A stretch of 5,661 nucleotides of DNA from Deltaproteobacteria bacterium (GCA_019313105.1 JAFDBW010000275.1:1-5661); one strand, 5' to 3'. Positions 1 through 5,550 are shown, numbered from the stretch's first letter. The notes: a model not told the origin generated them from the letters alone. Program-made: numbers and translations.

Positions 1-1118
1 TCGGCGACATTGTCCATCTGCCCACCGGTGTCAAGGACACCGAAGAGCAGATGAACACGGCGATCACCGACGCCCGCATCATCTATGTCGGTGAAACACA
101 CGACAACCCGGCGTCACACAGACAGGAACTGCAGGTCCTTAAAGCTGCCGTGGAGCGCTATCCGGGCCAGGTCAGTCTGGGCATGGAGATGTTTAACGCA
201 GGCCATCAGGATGTTCTCGACAAGTGGGTGGCCGGCGAACTGAGTGAAAAGGAATTTTTGAAAGCTTCCGACTGGTACAGCAACTGGAGGATGGATTTTG
301 CCTATTACTCCGACATCCTGCACTACGCACGCGAAGCGAAGATTCCTGTGGTCGGCATTAACGTCAACAGCGAGCTCCGTCAAAAAGTCGGCAGGTATGA
401 CCTGGCTGAGCTTGACGATGAGACCCGCACGCAGCTGCCGGAAATGGATCTTGACGACCGCTACCAGCGGGCCATGGTCGAATCGATATACGCGGGGCAC
501 GGTCAGGGCCCGAAAATGTTCGAGGCTTTTCTGCGGGTCCAGACCCTCTGGGATGAAAGTATGGCGGAGAACATCGTCAAGCACATGGTCGACCAGGGGC
601 AGGAACATCGCATGGTAGTGATTGCCGGCGGTTATCACGTCCGTCACGGCTTCGGTATACCGAGGCGCGTATACCGTCGCATGCCGACATCCTACGTTCT
701 GGTCGGCAGCCTGGAGCTGGTTGTGCCCGCCGAGATGCAGGACAAACTCATGGATGTCCGTCTGCCGACTTTCCCGATGGTTCCCTACGACTACCTGGCC
801 TACACGGAGTACGAGAAACTGCCCGGCGAGCGTGTCAAGCTCGGCGTACGCATGAGGGAGGAGGATGGCAAAGTGGTTGTCGAGGCGGTTGTACCGAACT
901 CGGCGGCGGCGATCGCCGGCGTTGCAGAAGGAGACATCATCGTCGCACTCGATGATACTACAATCGAAGAGAACTTCGACCTGGTCTATGCAGTCAATCA
1001 ACATGTCAGCGGCGACCAGTCAAAATTGACGGTCGAACGCGGCGGAGAAAAAATCGAGCTGGATGTGACCTTTATCCCCTTGCCCATGAGCATGACAGAC
1101 CACGGCAAAGGAAAATAA
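1..1118 (+). CDS. ChaN-family (heme-binding lipoprotein type) protein with C-terminal PDZ domain, 5'-truncated by the window
   Basis: The frame is open to the left edge: codons from base 3 read GDIVHLPTG before the first in-window Met at 51. That stretch matches the conserved start of mature ChaN proteins, so the true start, probably with a lipoprotein signal, lies upstream and Met51 is not it. Counting from Met51, family signatures are VGETHDNP (13-20), LGMEMF (about 43-48), a W-rich segment near 74-79, and GGYHVRHGFGIP (193-204). The GExH and GxxH-type motifs belong to the ChaN/TraB/Tiki superfamily, whose ChaN members bind heme and are linked to iron uptake. Residues about 264-343 form a PDZ domain, seen in the LGV start, the VVPNSAAAIAGVAEGDII segment and a terminal beta strand. 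The gene ends with TAA and converges on fba. Family assignment is solid. Heme binding, envelope location and PDZ function are inferred. Confidence 0.88.
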   Translation, partial: GDIVHLPTGVKDTEEQMNTAITDARIIYVGETHDNPASHRQELQVLKAAVERYPGQVSLGMEMFNAGHQDVLDKWVAGELSEKEFLKASDWYSNWRMDFAYYSDILHYAREAKIPVVGINVNSELRQKVGRYDLAELDDETRTQLPEMDLDDRYQRAMVESIYAGHGQGPKMFEAFLRVQTLWDESMAENIVKHMVDQGQEHRMVVIAGGYHVRHGFGIPRRVYRRMPTSYVLVGSLELVVPAEMQDKLMDVRLPTFPMVPYDYLAYTEYEKLPGERVKLGVRMREEDGKVVVEAVVPNSAAAIAGVAEGDIIVALDDTTIEENFDLVYAVNQHVSGDQSKLTVERGGEKIELDVTFIPLPMSMTDHGKGK

Positions 1119-1122
1119 AAAA

Positions 1123-1183
1123 GGCGACAGTTCCCTTGTTTATCATTACATCCGTTGTGATGATAAACAAGGGAACTGTCGCC
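1123..1183 (-). terminator. Long perfect hairpin, probable fba rho-independent terminator (possibly bidirectional)
   Basis: Bases 1123-1146 and 1160-1183 are a perfect 24-base inverted repeat. Three further pairs beyond one T-G position extend the stem to 28 bp around a 5-base loop (1151-1155, tccgt). Read on the - strand, the stem is followed directly by TTTTTTATTTTC (complement of 1111-1122), the layout of an intrinsic terminator for fba, which ends about 60 bases upstream of it. On the + strand the stem is preceded by A-rich bases and followed only by gatttatgt, so termination of the ChaN-like gene here would be weaker. The stem is much longer than an ordinary terminator needs, so it may also be a copy of an interspersed palindromic repeat. 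Confidence 0.75.
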
Positions 1184-1205
1184 GATTTATGTGCTTATCA
1201 ATCTT

Positions 1206-1240
1206 TTGTCGCGTCTCGCACTTCGCGCCTCACGCGACAA
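1206..1240. repeat. Small palindrome built from four 7-base units
   Basis: Arms ttgtcgcgt (1206-1214) and acgcgacaa (1232-1240) are perfect complements around a 17-base loop. Inside, the + strand reads as four adjacent heptads starting at 1209, 1216, 1223 and 1230 (tcgcgtc, tcgcact, tcgcgcc, tcacgcg), consensus TCGCRYY. It begins five bases past the fba stop codon on the - strand, within the fba 3' untranslated region. No T-tract follows, so it is unlikely to be a terminator by itself. Confidence 0.5.
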
Positions 1241-1244
1241 GCCT

Positions 1245-2225
1245 TTAAGCCTTCCCGGCACTTCCCAGTACAGCCTCGTTTTTGTGCTTGAGCAGTTCGA
1301 TCAACTCCTTGCGGGCGGCCCCGAGATACTTGCGCGGGTCGAATTCGCCGGGATGGTTGGCCAGGTACTCGCGGATCTTGGCGGTCACGACCAAGCGTCC
1401 GTCGGAATCGATGTTGATCTTGCAGACCGCGCTCTTGGCCGCCCTGCGCAGCTGGTCCTCCGAGACGCCGATCGCACCTTCCATCTTGCCGCCATACTTG
1501 TTGATCAGGGCGACATAATCCTGGACGACGCTCGAGGCGCCGTGCAGGACGATCGGGAAGCCAGGAATACGCTTTTCGATCTCTTCGAGGATGTCAAAAC
1601 GCAATGGCGGTACGTCCTCGCCTTCTTTCAGTTTGAATTTGAATGCACCGTGGCTGGTGCCGATAGAGATCGCCAGCGAGTCGACGCCGGTCTTCCTGAC
1701 GAAATCCTCGACCTCCTCGGGCTTGGTATAAGTTGACTTTTCCGCCTGGACATCATCCTCGATGCCTGCCAGAACACCAAGTTCGCCTTCGACCGTTACG
1801 TCGAACTGGTGAGCGTATTCGACGACCTTTTTGGTCAAGGCAACATTTTCGTCGTAGGAGAGGTGCGAGCCGTCGATCATAACCGATGAGAACCCGTTGT
1901 CGACGCAAGACTTGCAAATCTCGAAGGAGTCGCCATGGTCCAGATGCAGGCAGATCGGAATATCGGCGCCCATCTCCTGGGACATCTTCACCGCGCCCAT
2001 CGCCATGTAGCGCAGCATGGTCGCATTGGCGTACTCGCGGGCCCCCTTGCTGACCTGGATGATGACCGGCGAACGGCTCTCGGCACAGGCGGTAACGATC
2101 GCCTGGAGCTGTTCGAGGTTGTTGAAATTGTAGGCCGGGATGGCATAGCCACCGTCAACGGCCTTGGCAAACATGTCCCGGGTGTTGACCAGGCCGAGTT
2201 CAGAATAGTGGACCGTATTGCTCAT
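1245..2225 (-). CDS. fba: Class II (metal-dependent) fructose-bisphosphate aldolase
   Basis: This 326-residue enzyme interconverts fructose 1,6-bisphosphate with dihydroxyacetone phosphate and glyceraldehyde 3-phosphate in cytosolic glycolysis and gluconeogenesis. Visible signatures are HLDHGDSFE (94-102), giving the catalytic Asp96 and metal ligand His97, EGELG (146-150) with Glu148, GTSHGAFK (189-196) with His192, HGASS (228-232) with His228, and the phosphate-binding NIDSD (271-275). Together these are the full metal and substrate set of class II aldolases, and the length is normal. The ATG at 2225 has GGAGGA (complement of 2235-2240) nine bases upstream. The gene appears monocistronic: a - strand terminator lies about 130 bases upstream and a strong hairpin terminator downstream. 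I could not pick a convincing promoter. A TATAAA (complement of 2251-2256) in the AT-rich leader lacks a good -35 partner. The main residual doubt is substrate preference, since tagatose-bisphosphate aldolases are relatives. Confidence 0.95.
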   Translation of the reverse strand: MSNTVHYSELGLVNTRDMFAKAVDGGYAIPAYNFNNLEQLQAIVTACAESRSPVIIQVSKGAREYANATMLRYMAMGAVKMSQEMGADIPICLHLDHGDSFEICKSCVDNGFSSVMIDGSHLSYDENVALTKKVVEYAHQFDVTVEGELGVLAGIEDDVQAEKSTYTKPEEVEDFVRKTGVDSLAISIGTSHGAFKFKLKEGEDVPPLRFDILEEIEKRIPGFPIVLHGASSVVQDYVALINKYGGKMEGAIGVSEDQLRRAAKSAVCKINIDSDGRLVVTAKIREYLANHPGEFDPRKYLGAARKELIELLKHKNEAVLGSAGKA

Positions 2226-2352
2226 CAGAAGATTTCCTCCTTTTTAGATGTTTATACCGATATTTTTATCAGAATAATTAATACCAATTCATCCGCGACA
2301 AGTCCAGACCAAACTCCCGCATCGGTTGCTCTTATTCTTTATTTTCAAAACA
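2226..2352 (-). other. AT-rich leader and presumed promoter region of fba
   Basis: This stretch between the upstream - strand terminator and the fba start is markedly more AT-rich than the coding DNA. It carries the fba Shine-Dalgarno (complement of 2235-2240) and a possible -10 TATAAA (complement of 2251-2256). TTGTCG (complement of 2296-2301) and TTGGTA (at about 2283-2288) could serve as -35 elements, but neither sits at a good distance from a good -10. No ORF or clear operator is visible. Confidence 0.35.
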
Positions 2353-2391
2353 AATTTAAAACAAAATCCGAGGCTCTCAAGAGCCTCGGAT
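2353..2391 (-). terminator. Rho-independent terminator reading on the - strand
   Basis: Bases 2366-2376 and 2381-2391 form a perfect 11-bp stem (core tccgaggctc) with a 4-base loop tcaa. On the - strand the hairpin is followed by TTTTGTTTT (complement of 2357-2365), a classical intrinsic terminator. No T-run follows on the + strand. It is the second - strand terminator downstream of cbiET and also insulates fba from upstream transcription. Confidence 0.8.
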
Positions 2392-2413
2392 CCTGAGGGG
2401 GATATGTAGAAGA

Positions 2414-2550
2414 TTAGTCGGACAGTCTCGACTAAATTGATGTTGCCGCCCTGACGCGCCAGAGATGCCCAGCGCAGCGCTGGCCGTTTTCTGCTTACTC
2501 TTTAGCAGGCCAGTAAAAGAGTAAGGCGCAGTCGGGGGGCGCAACCCCCG
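2414..2550. repeat. Chain of four hairpins: intergenic palindromic element or structured RNA
   Basis: Four inverted repeats sit nearly end to end with no ORF. They are ttagtcg/cgactaa (2414-2420 and 2429-2435); ccagcgc/gcgctgg (2469-2475 and 2477-2483); cttactcttt/aaagagtaag (2494-2503 and 2516-2525, 12-base loop holding ggcc); and cggggg/cccccg (2533-2538 and 2545-2550). The block lies between two - strand terminators. Either an interspersed, mosaic palindromic repeat of the REP type or a small RNA ending at the 2353-2391 terminator would fit. I see no clear sigma70 promoter for such an RNA. The cttactcttt...aaagagtaag motif resembles, from memory, repeats scattered through related genomes. 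That is recollection, not a search result. Confidence 0.45.
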
Positions 2551-2578
2551 GGTTTTGGTTTTGAATTCCGGAGTTGAA

Positions 2579-2614
2579 CTAAAAAGGGCAACCGATGCTT
2601 AATCGGCTGCCCTT
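2579..2614 (-). terminator. Rho-independent terminator of cbiET
   Basis: Arms 2584-2596 and 2602-2614 pair through aagggca and ccgat with a 5-base loop. The single A/C mismatch on the + strand becomes a G-U pair in the - strand RNA, giving an uninterrupted 13-bp stem. On the - strand the stem runs into TTTTT (complement of 2581-2585). The hairpin starts about 80 bases past the cbiET stop codon. The strand-specific wobble and the T-run both indicate - strand termination. Confidence 0.82.
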
Positions 2615-2696
2615 CATCTGAAAAAGGTCGATAGCATATTCACCAATCTGTCAGGAACGTCCACTCTTCTCGCATCTGATCACTCAAAAAGGCAAA

Positions 2697-3908
2697 CTAT
2701 TCCTTGATGGCCGCCAGGATAAAGACCGGATTGAAGGCCTCAAACATCTTGTAATCGGTGAGAGGCCTGGTCCGTGCGATATTGACCGAAGTCACCTCCA
2801 GTTCATAACCGGCATTCTGAAAATACTCGGTGGCCGCGGTCAGGGTATCCAGGGTGGCGGAATTGAGCACGACGCGTCCGCCAGTCGACAGCCGGGCATC
2901 GACAGCTTCGAGAATCTGCCAGAGATGGCCTCCGGAGCCGCCGATGAACACCCGGTCGGGATCCGGCAGATCGTCGAGACAATGCGGCGCCTCTTCCTCG
3001 ACCAGGGTGATGTTGCGGGAGTTGAACTTCTGCAGGTTTTTCTTCAGATAAGCCAGACATTGAGAGTTGCGCTCAACGGCAAAAACCTGACCGTTAGGCA
3101 TCAGGTGGTCCGCCTCAATGCTTACCGAACCGGAACCGGCGCCGATATCCCAGAGGATCATATCGTGGCGCAGGCGCAGCTTGGCCAGGCTCACGGCCCT
3201 GACTTCTTCCCTGGTGATCAGCTTCTTGACCGTGGCAAAATCCTCGTCCGGAATCCCCAGGCAGGGGCCGGCACCGTCACCACCGGCTTCGTACTCCTTG
3301 ATCAGGATCAGGACATTCAATGGCGCTACGGAAAGGTCGGGCAAGGTCTTGAGATCGGTACGGGTAATCGCCTCTTCCGGTGTGCCGAGATTTTCACAGA
3401 GGTAGGCCGTGTAGCCATCACGCCCGCGTTCGATCAGTTCGGTGGCAATCGCCGACGGAGTGTTCACTGCATCGGTCAAAATAGCGATCTTGTCATGGGC
3501 GACAACCTGGTCAACCGTACCCTTCATACCCCGCCCCTGGGCCGAGACAAATACGGCATCGTCCCAGGGCTCGCGGATCTTGGCGAAAGCATACTGGACC
3601 GAGCTCACGTTCGGCACGAATTCCAGTTCTGCATCCGGCAGGTTCCGCAACAGATAGCGCCCGATGCCAAAGAACAGCGGGTCTCCGGAGGCGAGCACGA
3701 CAGCCGCCCCCTTGGCAGCCGCCAGACACTCCACAACCGGGGCAAGGTTGGCTTCAATCACCAGGGTTTCACCTTTGAAGTCGGGGAACAACGCCAGTTG
3801 ACCGGCACGACCGATCAAGATGTCCGCATGTTCGACAATTTCCAGGGCCCTGCGACTGAACCCCTCATGGCCTTCAATTCCGGCGCCGATGACATGGATC
3901 GTTTTCAT
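2697..3908 (-). CDS. cbiET: Precorrin-6Y C5,15-methyltransferase (decarboxylating), CbiE-CbiT fusion
   Basis: This fused enzyme of corrin-ring synthesis methylates C5 and C15 of the precorrin and decarboxylates the C12 side chain, using S-adenosylmethionine. The N-terminal half (about 1-205) is a CbiE tetrapyrrole methylase with VIGAGIEG (6-13) and GDPLFFGIG (75-83). The C-terminal half (about 215-403) is CbiT, with the Rossmann SAM motif WDIGAGSGSVSIE (253-265) and FIGGSGGHLWQIL further on. Length of 403 residues is normal for CobL/CbiET. The ATG at 3908 is chosen because AGGAGG (complement of 3919-3924) lies ten bases upstream and the protein then begins MKTIHVIGAG, as the family does. The in-frame ATG at 3950 would add 14 atypical residues. 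The gene follows a CobC-like phosphatase on the same strand but has its own promoter-like sequence. Most other cobalamin genes are absent from the window. Whether the aerobic or anaerobic route applies cannot be read from this gene alone. Confidence 0.93.
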   Translation of the reverse strand: MKTIHVIGAGIEGHEGFSRRALEIVEHADILIGRAGQLALFPDFKGETLVIEANLAPVVECLAAAKGAAVVLASGDPLFFGIGRYLLRNLPDAELEFVPNVSSVQYAFAKIREPWDDAVFVSAQGRGMKGTVDQVVAHDKIAILTDAVNTPSAIATELIERGRDGYTAYLCENLGTPEEAITRTDLKTLPDLSVAPLNVLILIKEYEAGGDGAGPCLGIPDEDFATVKKLITREEVRAVSLAKLRLRHDMILWDIGAGSGSVSIEADHLMPNGQVFAVERNSQCLAYLKKNLQKFNSRNITLVEEEAPHCLDDLPDPDRVFIGGSGGHLWQILEAVDARLSTGGRVVLNSATLDTLTAATEYFQNAGYELEVTSVNIARTRPLTDYKMFEAFNPVFILAAIKE

Positions 3909-3918
3909 TGGCCTGCAT

Positions 3919-3924
3919 CCTCCT
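3919..3924 (-). promoter_or_regulatory. Ribosome binding site that fixes the cbiET start
   Basis: The - strand reads AGGAGG ten bases before ATG 3908. It is preceded almost immediately by its own complement: the + strand has cctcc-t-ggagg (3919-3929), so the ribosome site could pair with upstream bases or between transcripts. Confidence 0.75.
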
Positions 3925-3956
3925 GGAGGTAGCTGCTGAAGAAAGATCATGGCCGA

Positions 3957-3978
3957 TCACAGGAGCGCCCCCCTGTGA
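3957..3978 (-). promoter_or_regulatory. Hairpin in the cbiET 5' leader
   Basis: tcacagg (3957-3963) and cctgtga (3972-3978) form a perfect 7-bp stem with an 8-base GC-rich loop. It lies between the predicted promoter and the cbiET start, beginning near the expected transcript 5' end. The leader of about 80 bases is too short for a complete cobalamin riboswitch. There is no T-tract, so attenuation by intrinsic termination is unlikely. A stabilising or regulatory role is only a possibility. Confidence 0.35.
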
Positions 3979-3994
3979 ACAGCCTGAAGTCAAA

Positions 3995-4023
3995 TCTATA
4001 CTCGTTCCCTGTGGCCCCGTCAA
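3995..4023 (-). promoter_or_regulatory. Predicted sigma70-type promoter of cbiET
   Basis: On the - strand TTGACG (complement of 4018-4023) is separated by exactly 17 bases from TATAGA (complement of 3995-4000). That is five of six matches to the -35 consensus and a good -10. It lies in the cobC-cbiET gap, about 85 bases before the cbiET start, which suggests cbiET can be transcribed separately from engB and the phosphatase. Confidence 0.6.
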
Positions 4024-4055
4024 CCCTGCTCTGCTAGATCAAGACACGGTTGCCG

Positions 4056-4673
4056 TCAGGAATTATGGTGTGCAGTAGCGTTCAGAAGCCTGACTACGGA
4101 AAGGCCATCATCCAGATAGTCGATGATGTTCAGACAGCCATAGTCCTGCTCGATGGAAAACGCCTGCTCCAGCGCAGCACCGATTGCATCCAGCAGAATG
4201 ATGCGATTCACGCCGCCGTGCGCCACCAGCGCAACATCACCATTTGGGTGTTTCTCCAGAATACGTCTGATCACCGGCCGTATGCGGTCCGCAGCATCCT
4301 GCAGACTCTCCCCGCCCGGCACCTTGTAATTGGTCAGGTCCTGCAGACGCTTCTGCCAGTCATCCGGGTAAGACTCCTGTAACTCGACCCATGTCCGGCC
4401 TTCCCAGTCGCCGAAATTAATTTCGCGTAAGGCCTCTTCCGCAACCACGACCAGGCCGTGATCGTCGGCGATCAAGCGGGCACAATAGCGACTGCGGTCC
4501 AGATCGCTGGAATAGATCGCGTCCAGAGCGACGTCAGCCAGACAAGCGCAGATCCGTTCAGACTGCTTCTTGCCGAGCTCGGTCAAGCGAACATTGATCT
4601 GCCCGTTGTAGCGTTTCTGCTGATAACCTTCAACCTGGCCGTGTCGCACCAGGTAAATACGTGTACGTTGCAT
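4056..4673 (-). CDS. Histidine phosphatase family protein, probable alpha-ribazole phosphatase (CobC-like)
   Basis: This 205-residue protein belongs to the histidine phosphatase (phosphoglycerate mutase-like) superfamily. Counting from the chosen Met, it shows LVRHGQ (8-13, phosphorylated His11), a conserved Arg in SSDLDRSR (Arg60), REINFGDWEG (83-92, acid Glu84), PGGES (119-123) and VAHGG with the second catalytic His152. Arg-His, Arg, Glu and His together make the complete active site. FGDWEG and PGGES favour the CobC branch, which removes phosphate from alpha-ribazole phosphate when the lower ligand of cobalamin is assembled. The cbiET neighbour supports this, but the superfamily is promiscuous and another phosphatase role is possible. 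The start is ATG 4673, since GGAG (complement of 4681-4684) is seven bases upstream. A TTG two codons earlier would almost touch that site. It follows engB by 39 bases and is probably cotranscribed with it. Confidence 0.85.
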   Translation of the reverse strand: MQRTRIYLVRHGQVEGYQQKRYNGQINVRLTELGKKQSERICACLADVALDAIYSSDLDRSRYCARLIADDHGLVVVAEEALREINFGDWEGRTWVELQESYPDDWQKRLQDLTNYKVPGGESLQDAADRIRPVIRRILEKHPNGDVALVAHGGVNRIILLDAIGAALEQAFSIEQDYGCLNIIDYLDDGLSVVRLLNATAHHNS

Positions 4674-4680
4674 CGACAAG

Positions 4681-4684
4681 CTCC
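4681..4684 (-). promoter_or_regulatory. Ribosome binding site deciding the start of the CobC-like gene
   Basis: The - strand GGAG sits seven bases before ATG 4673 and only one base before the TTG at 4679, so the ATG is the plausible start. Confidence 0.6.
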
Positions 4685-4712
4685 AGATCCCGAGTTCTTG
4701 AAAAACCTTTTA

Positions 4713-5291
4713 TTACAGGACGGCGGAAATTAATTCCCAAACTTCGTCGTACCCCTGACGGTTCAGTACTGAAAACGGCGTGAACAGGTCTGCGGAAAGG
4801 CCAGTACTGCCGGCGATTTTCGCCATCCGTCGCTGCAACTGGTTACGGCTGATCTTGTCAACCTTGGTGACAACCGGAATCGTCGGAATTTCGCTCTCTT
4901 CCAGCCAGTCGAGGAATTGCAGGTCTTCACTGCTCGGGTCGCGGCGAACATCGAGCAGCCAGACAACGGCTTTAAGCGTTGACCGGCCGTGCAGGTAGCC
5001 GTGCACCATTGGCTGCCATTGCTCGCGCACCGAACGCGGCGCCCTGGCAAAACCGTACCCTGGCAGGTCAACAAAATATAGGGCTTGGTTGATGGCAAAG
5101 AAATTCAGTAACTGGGTGCGTCCGGGAGTCGAGGACGTCCGGACCAACCCCTTGCGGTTGAGCAGGCAATTGATCAGGCTGCTCTTGCCGACATTGCTGC
5201 GGCCGGCAAAGGCAATTTCAGGCCAGTCTGCAGGAGGACAGCTTTTCAGGGCCGGGGCGCTGGTGACAAAGTCTGCACTATGAACAATCAT
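4713..5291 (-). CDS. engB: Ribosome biogenesis GTP-binding protein EngB (YsxC/YihA)
   Basis: This 192-residue GTPase of the TrmE-Era-EngA-EngB-Septin-like class acts in the cytosol on late assembly of the large ribosomal subunit. All G motifs are visible: G1 GRSNVGKSS (30-38), G2 region STPGRTQ (54-60, Thr59), G3 DLPGYG (75-80), G4 TKVDK (142-146) and a G5-like FSVLNRQG (173-180). The short N-terminal lead ending in FVTSAP and the overall length match the family, so the ATG at 5291 is accepted. Its ribosome site is modest: GGGAA (complement of 5301-5305) nine bases upstream. The gene heads a - strand cluster with the CobC-like phosphatase 39 bases downstream, and is divergent from ferritin. 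No functional link between ribosome assembly and cobalamin is implied by this neighbourhood. Confidence 0.95.
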   Translation of the reverse strand: MIVHSADFVTSAPALKSCPPADWPEIAFAGRSNVGKSSLINCLLNRKGLVRTSSTPGRTQLLNFFAINQALYFVDLPGYGFARAPRSVREQWQPMVHGYLHGRSTLKAVVWLLDVRRDPSSEDLQFLDWLEESEIPTIPVVTKVDKISRNQLQRRMAKIAGSTGLSADLFTPFSVLNRQGYDEVWELISAVL

Positions 5292-5333
5292 TTAAGGGAG
5301 TTCCCGTGGCAAGAATGCGTAATATGAACCCTC

Positions 5334-5348
5334 GAGGCCAACGGCCTC
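5334..5348. repeat. Short GC-rich hairpin in the engB leader
   Basis: gaggcc and ggcctc pair perfectly around a 3-base loop, about 45 bases upstream of the engB start. No T-run adjoins it on either strand, so a terminator role is unlikely. It may affect engB leader structure or be part of a dispersed repeat. Confidence 0.4.
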
Positions 5349-5375
5349 ATCCTAACACAGCACCGCTCAATCACC

Positions 5376-5393
5376 CAACCTTCGGTTGTTTTT
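5376..5393 (+). terminator. Weak + strand terminator-like hairpin
   Basis: caacc (5376-5380) and ggttg (5384-5388) pair around a ttc loop and are followed at once by ttttt (5389-5393). The stem is only 5 bp. It lies upstream of the ferritin promoter, so it could insulate ferritin from antisense read-through out of the engB region. Confidence 0.3.
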
Positions 5394-5414
5394 CTATCCG
5401 GAGTATCGCGCCAG

Positions 5415-5494
5415 GTGACATTTATAAGACCGGCCATTGAAAACGTGACATTCTGCCTTGTTTTTAGCATGCAGTATTGCACAACCACTGTCAC
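5415..5494. promoter_or_regulatory. Three GTGACA motifs upstream of ferritin, candidate operator
   Basis: gtgacatt occurs at 5415-5422 and again at 5445-5452, exactly 30 bases apart, close to three helical turns. The inverted form tgtcac is at 5489-5494, within the predicted ferritin promoter spacer. Repeats phased with the helix in front of a stress- or iron-regulated gene suggest a regulator site. The motif does not match a canonical Fur or PerR box, and the regulator is unknown. Confidence 0.35.
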
Positions 5495-5505
5495 TGCGGT
5501 ATAAA
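5477..5505 (+). promoter_or_regulatory. Predicted ferritin promoter
   Basis: ttgcac (5477-5482) and tataaa (5500-5505) are separated by 17 bases. The -10 is good and the -35 shares only the TTG core. It places the transcript start around 5512, giving a leader of about 55 bases before the ferritin ATG. Confidence 0.5.
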
Positions 5506-5550
5506 TTTTAACAAGACTGTATGTGGACAAAAAAAACACCTATCAATTTC

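Noticed and set aside
51..53. ATG at 51 as the true start of the ChaN-like gene
   Set aside because: The frame is open upstream to the window edge and encodes GDIVHLPTG, a conserved part of ChaN proteins, and no ribosome site precedes this ATG.
114..1004. Long - strand ORF antisense to the ChaN-like gene
   Set aside because: Its translation shows no recognisable domain, while the + strand frame carries the full set of ChaN and PDZ motifs. It is a shadow of codon bias.
1191..1736. + strand ORF over the 3' half of fba
   Set aside because: Antisense to a certain aldolase gene, with no ribosome site or recognisable domain.
1232..2302. Nine-base repeat cgcgacaag on both sides of fba (1233-1241 and 2294-2302)
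   Set aside because: Too short to support an insertion or attachment-site model. One copy is part of the heptad palindrome, and fba looks native in composition.
1935..2396. + strand ORF spanning the fba start and its leader
   Set aside because: Antisense to fba, running through the AT-rich leader and a terminator hairpin. The protein is compositionally incoherent.
2925..3932. 335-codon + strand ORF antisense to cbiET
   Set aside because: cbiET shows complete CbiE and CbiT motifs. The antisense product has no domain I recognise and no ribosome site.
3909..3950. Upstream in-frame ATG at 3950 as the cbiET start
   Set aside because: It adds 14 residues unlike the family and lacks a ribosome site as good as the AGGAGG before ATG 3908.
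3909..4055. Cobalamin riboswitch ahead of cbiET
   Set aside because: The gap is too short for the usual element, and no B12-box-like conserved stretch is visible.
5288..5539. 83-codon - strand ORF in the engB-ferritin gap
   Set aside because: GTG start with no Shine-Dalgarno, low-complexity cysteine- and arginine-rich product, and it covers promoter and hairpin sequences.
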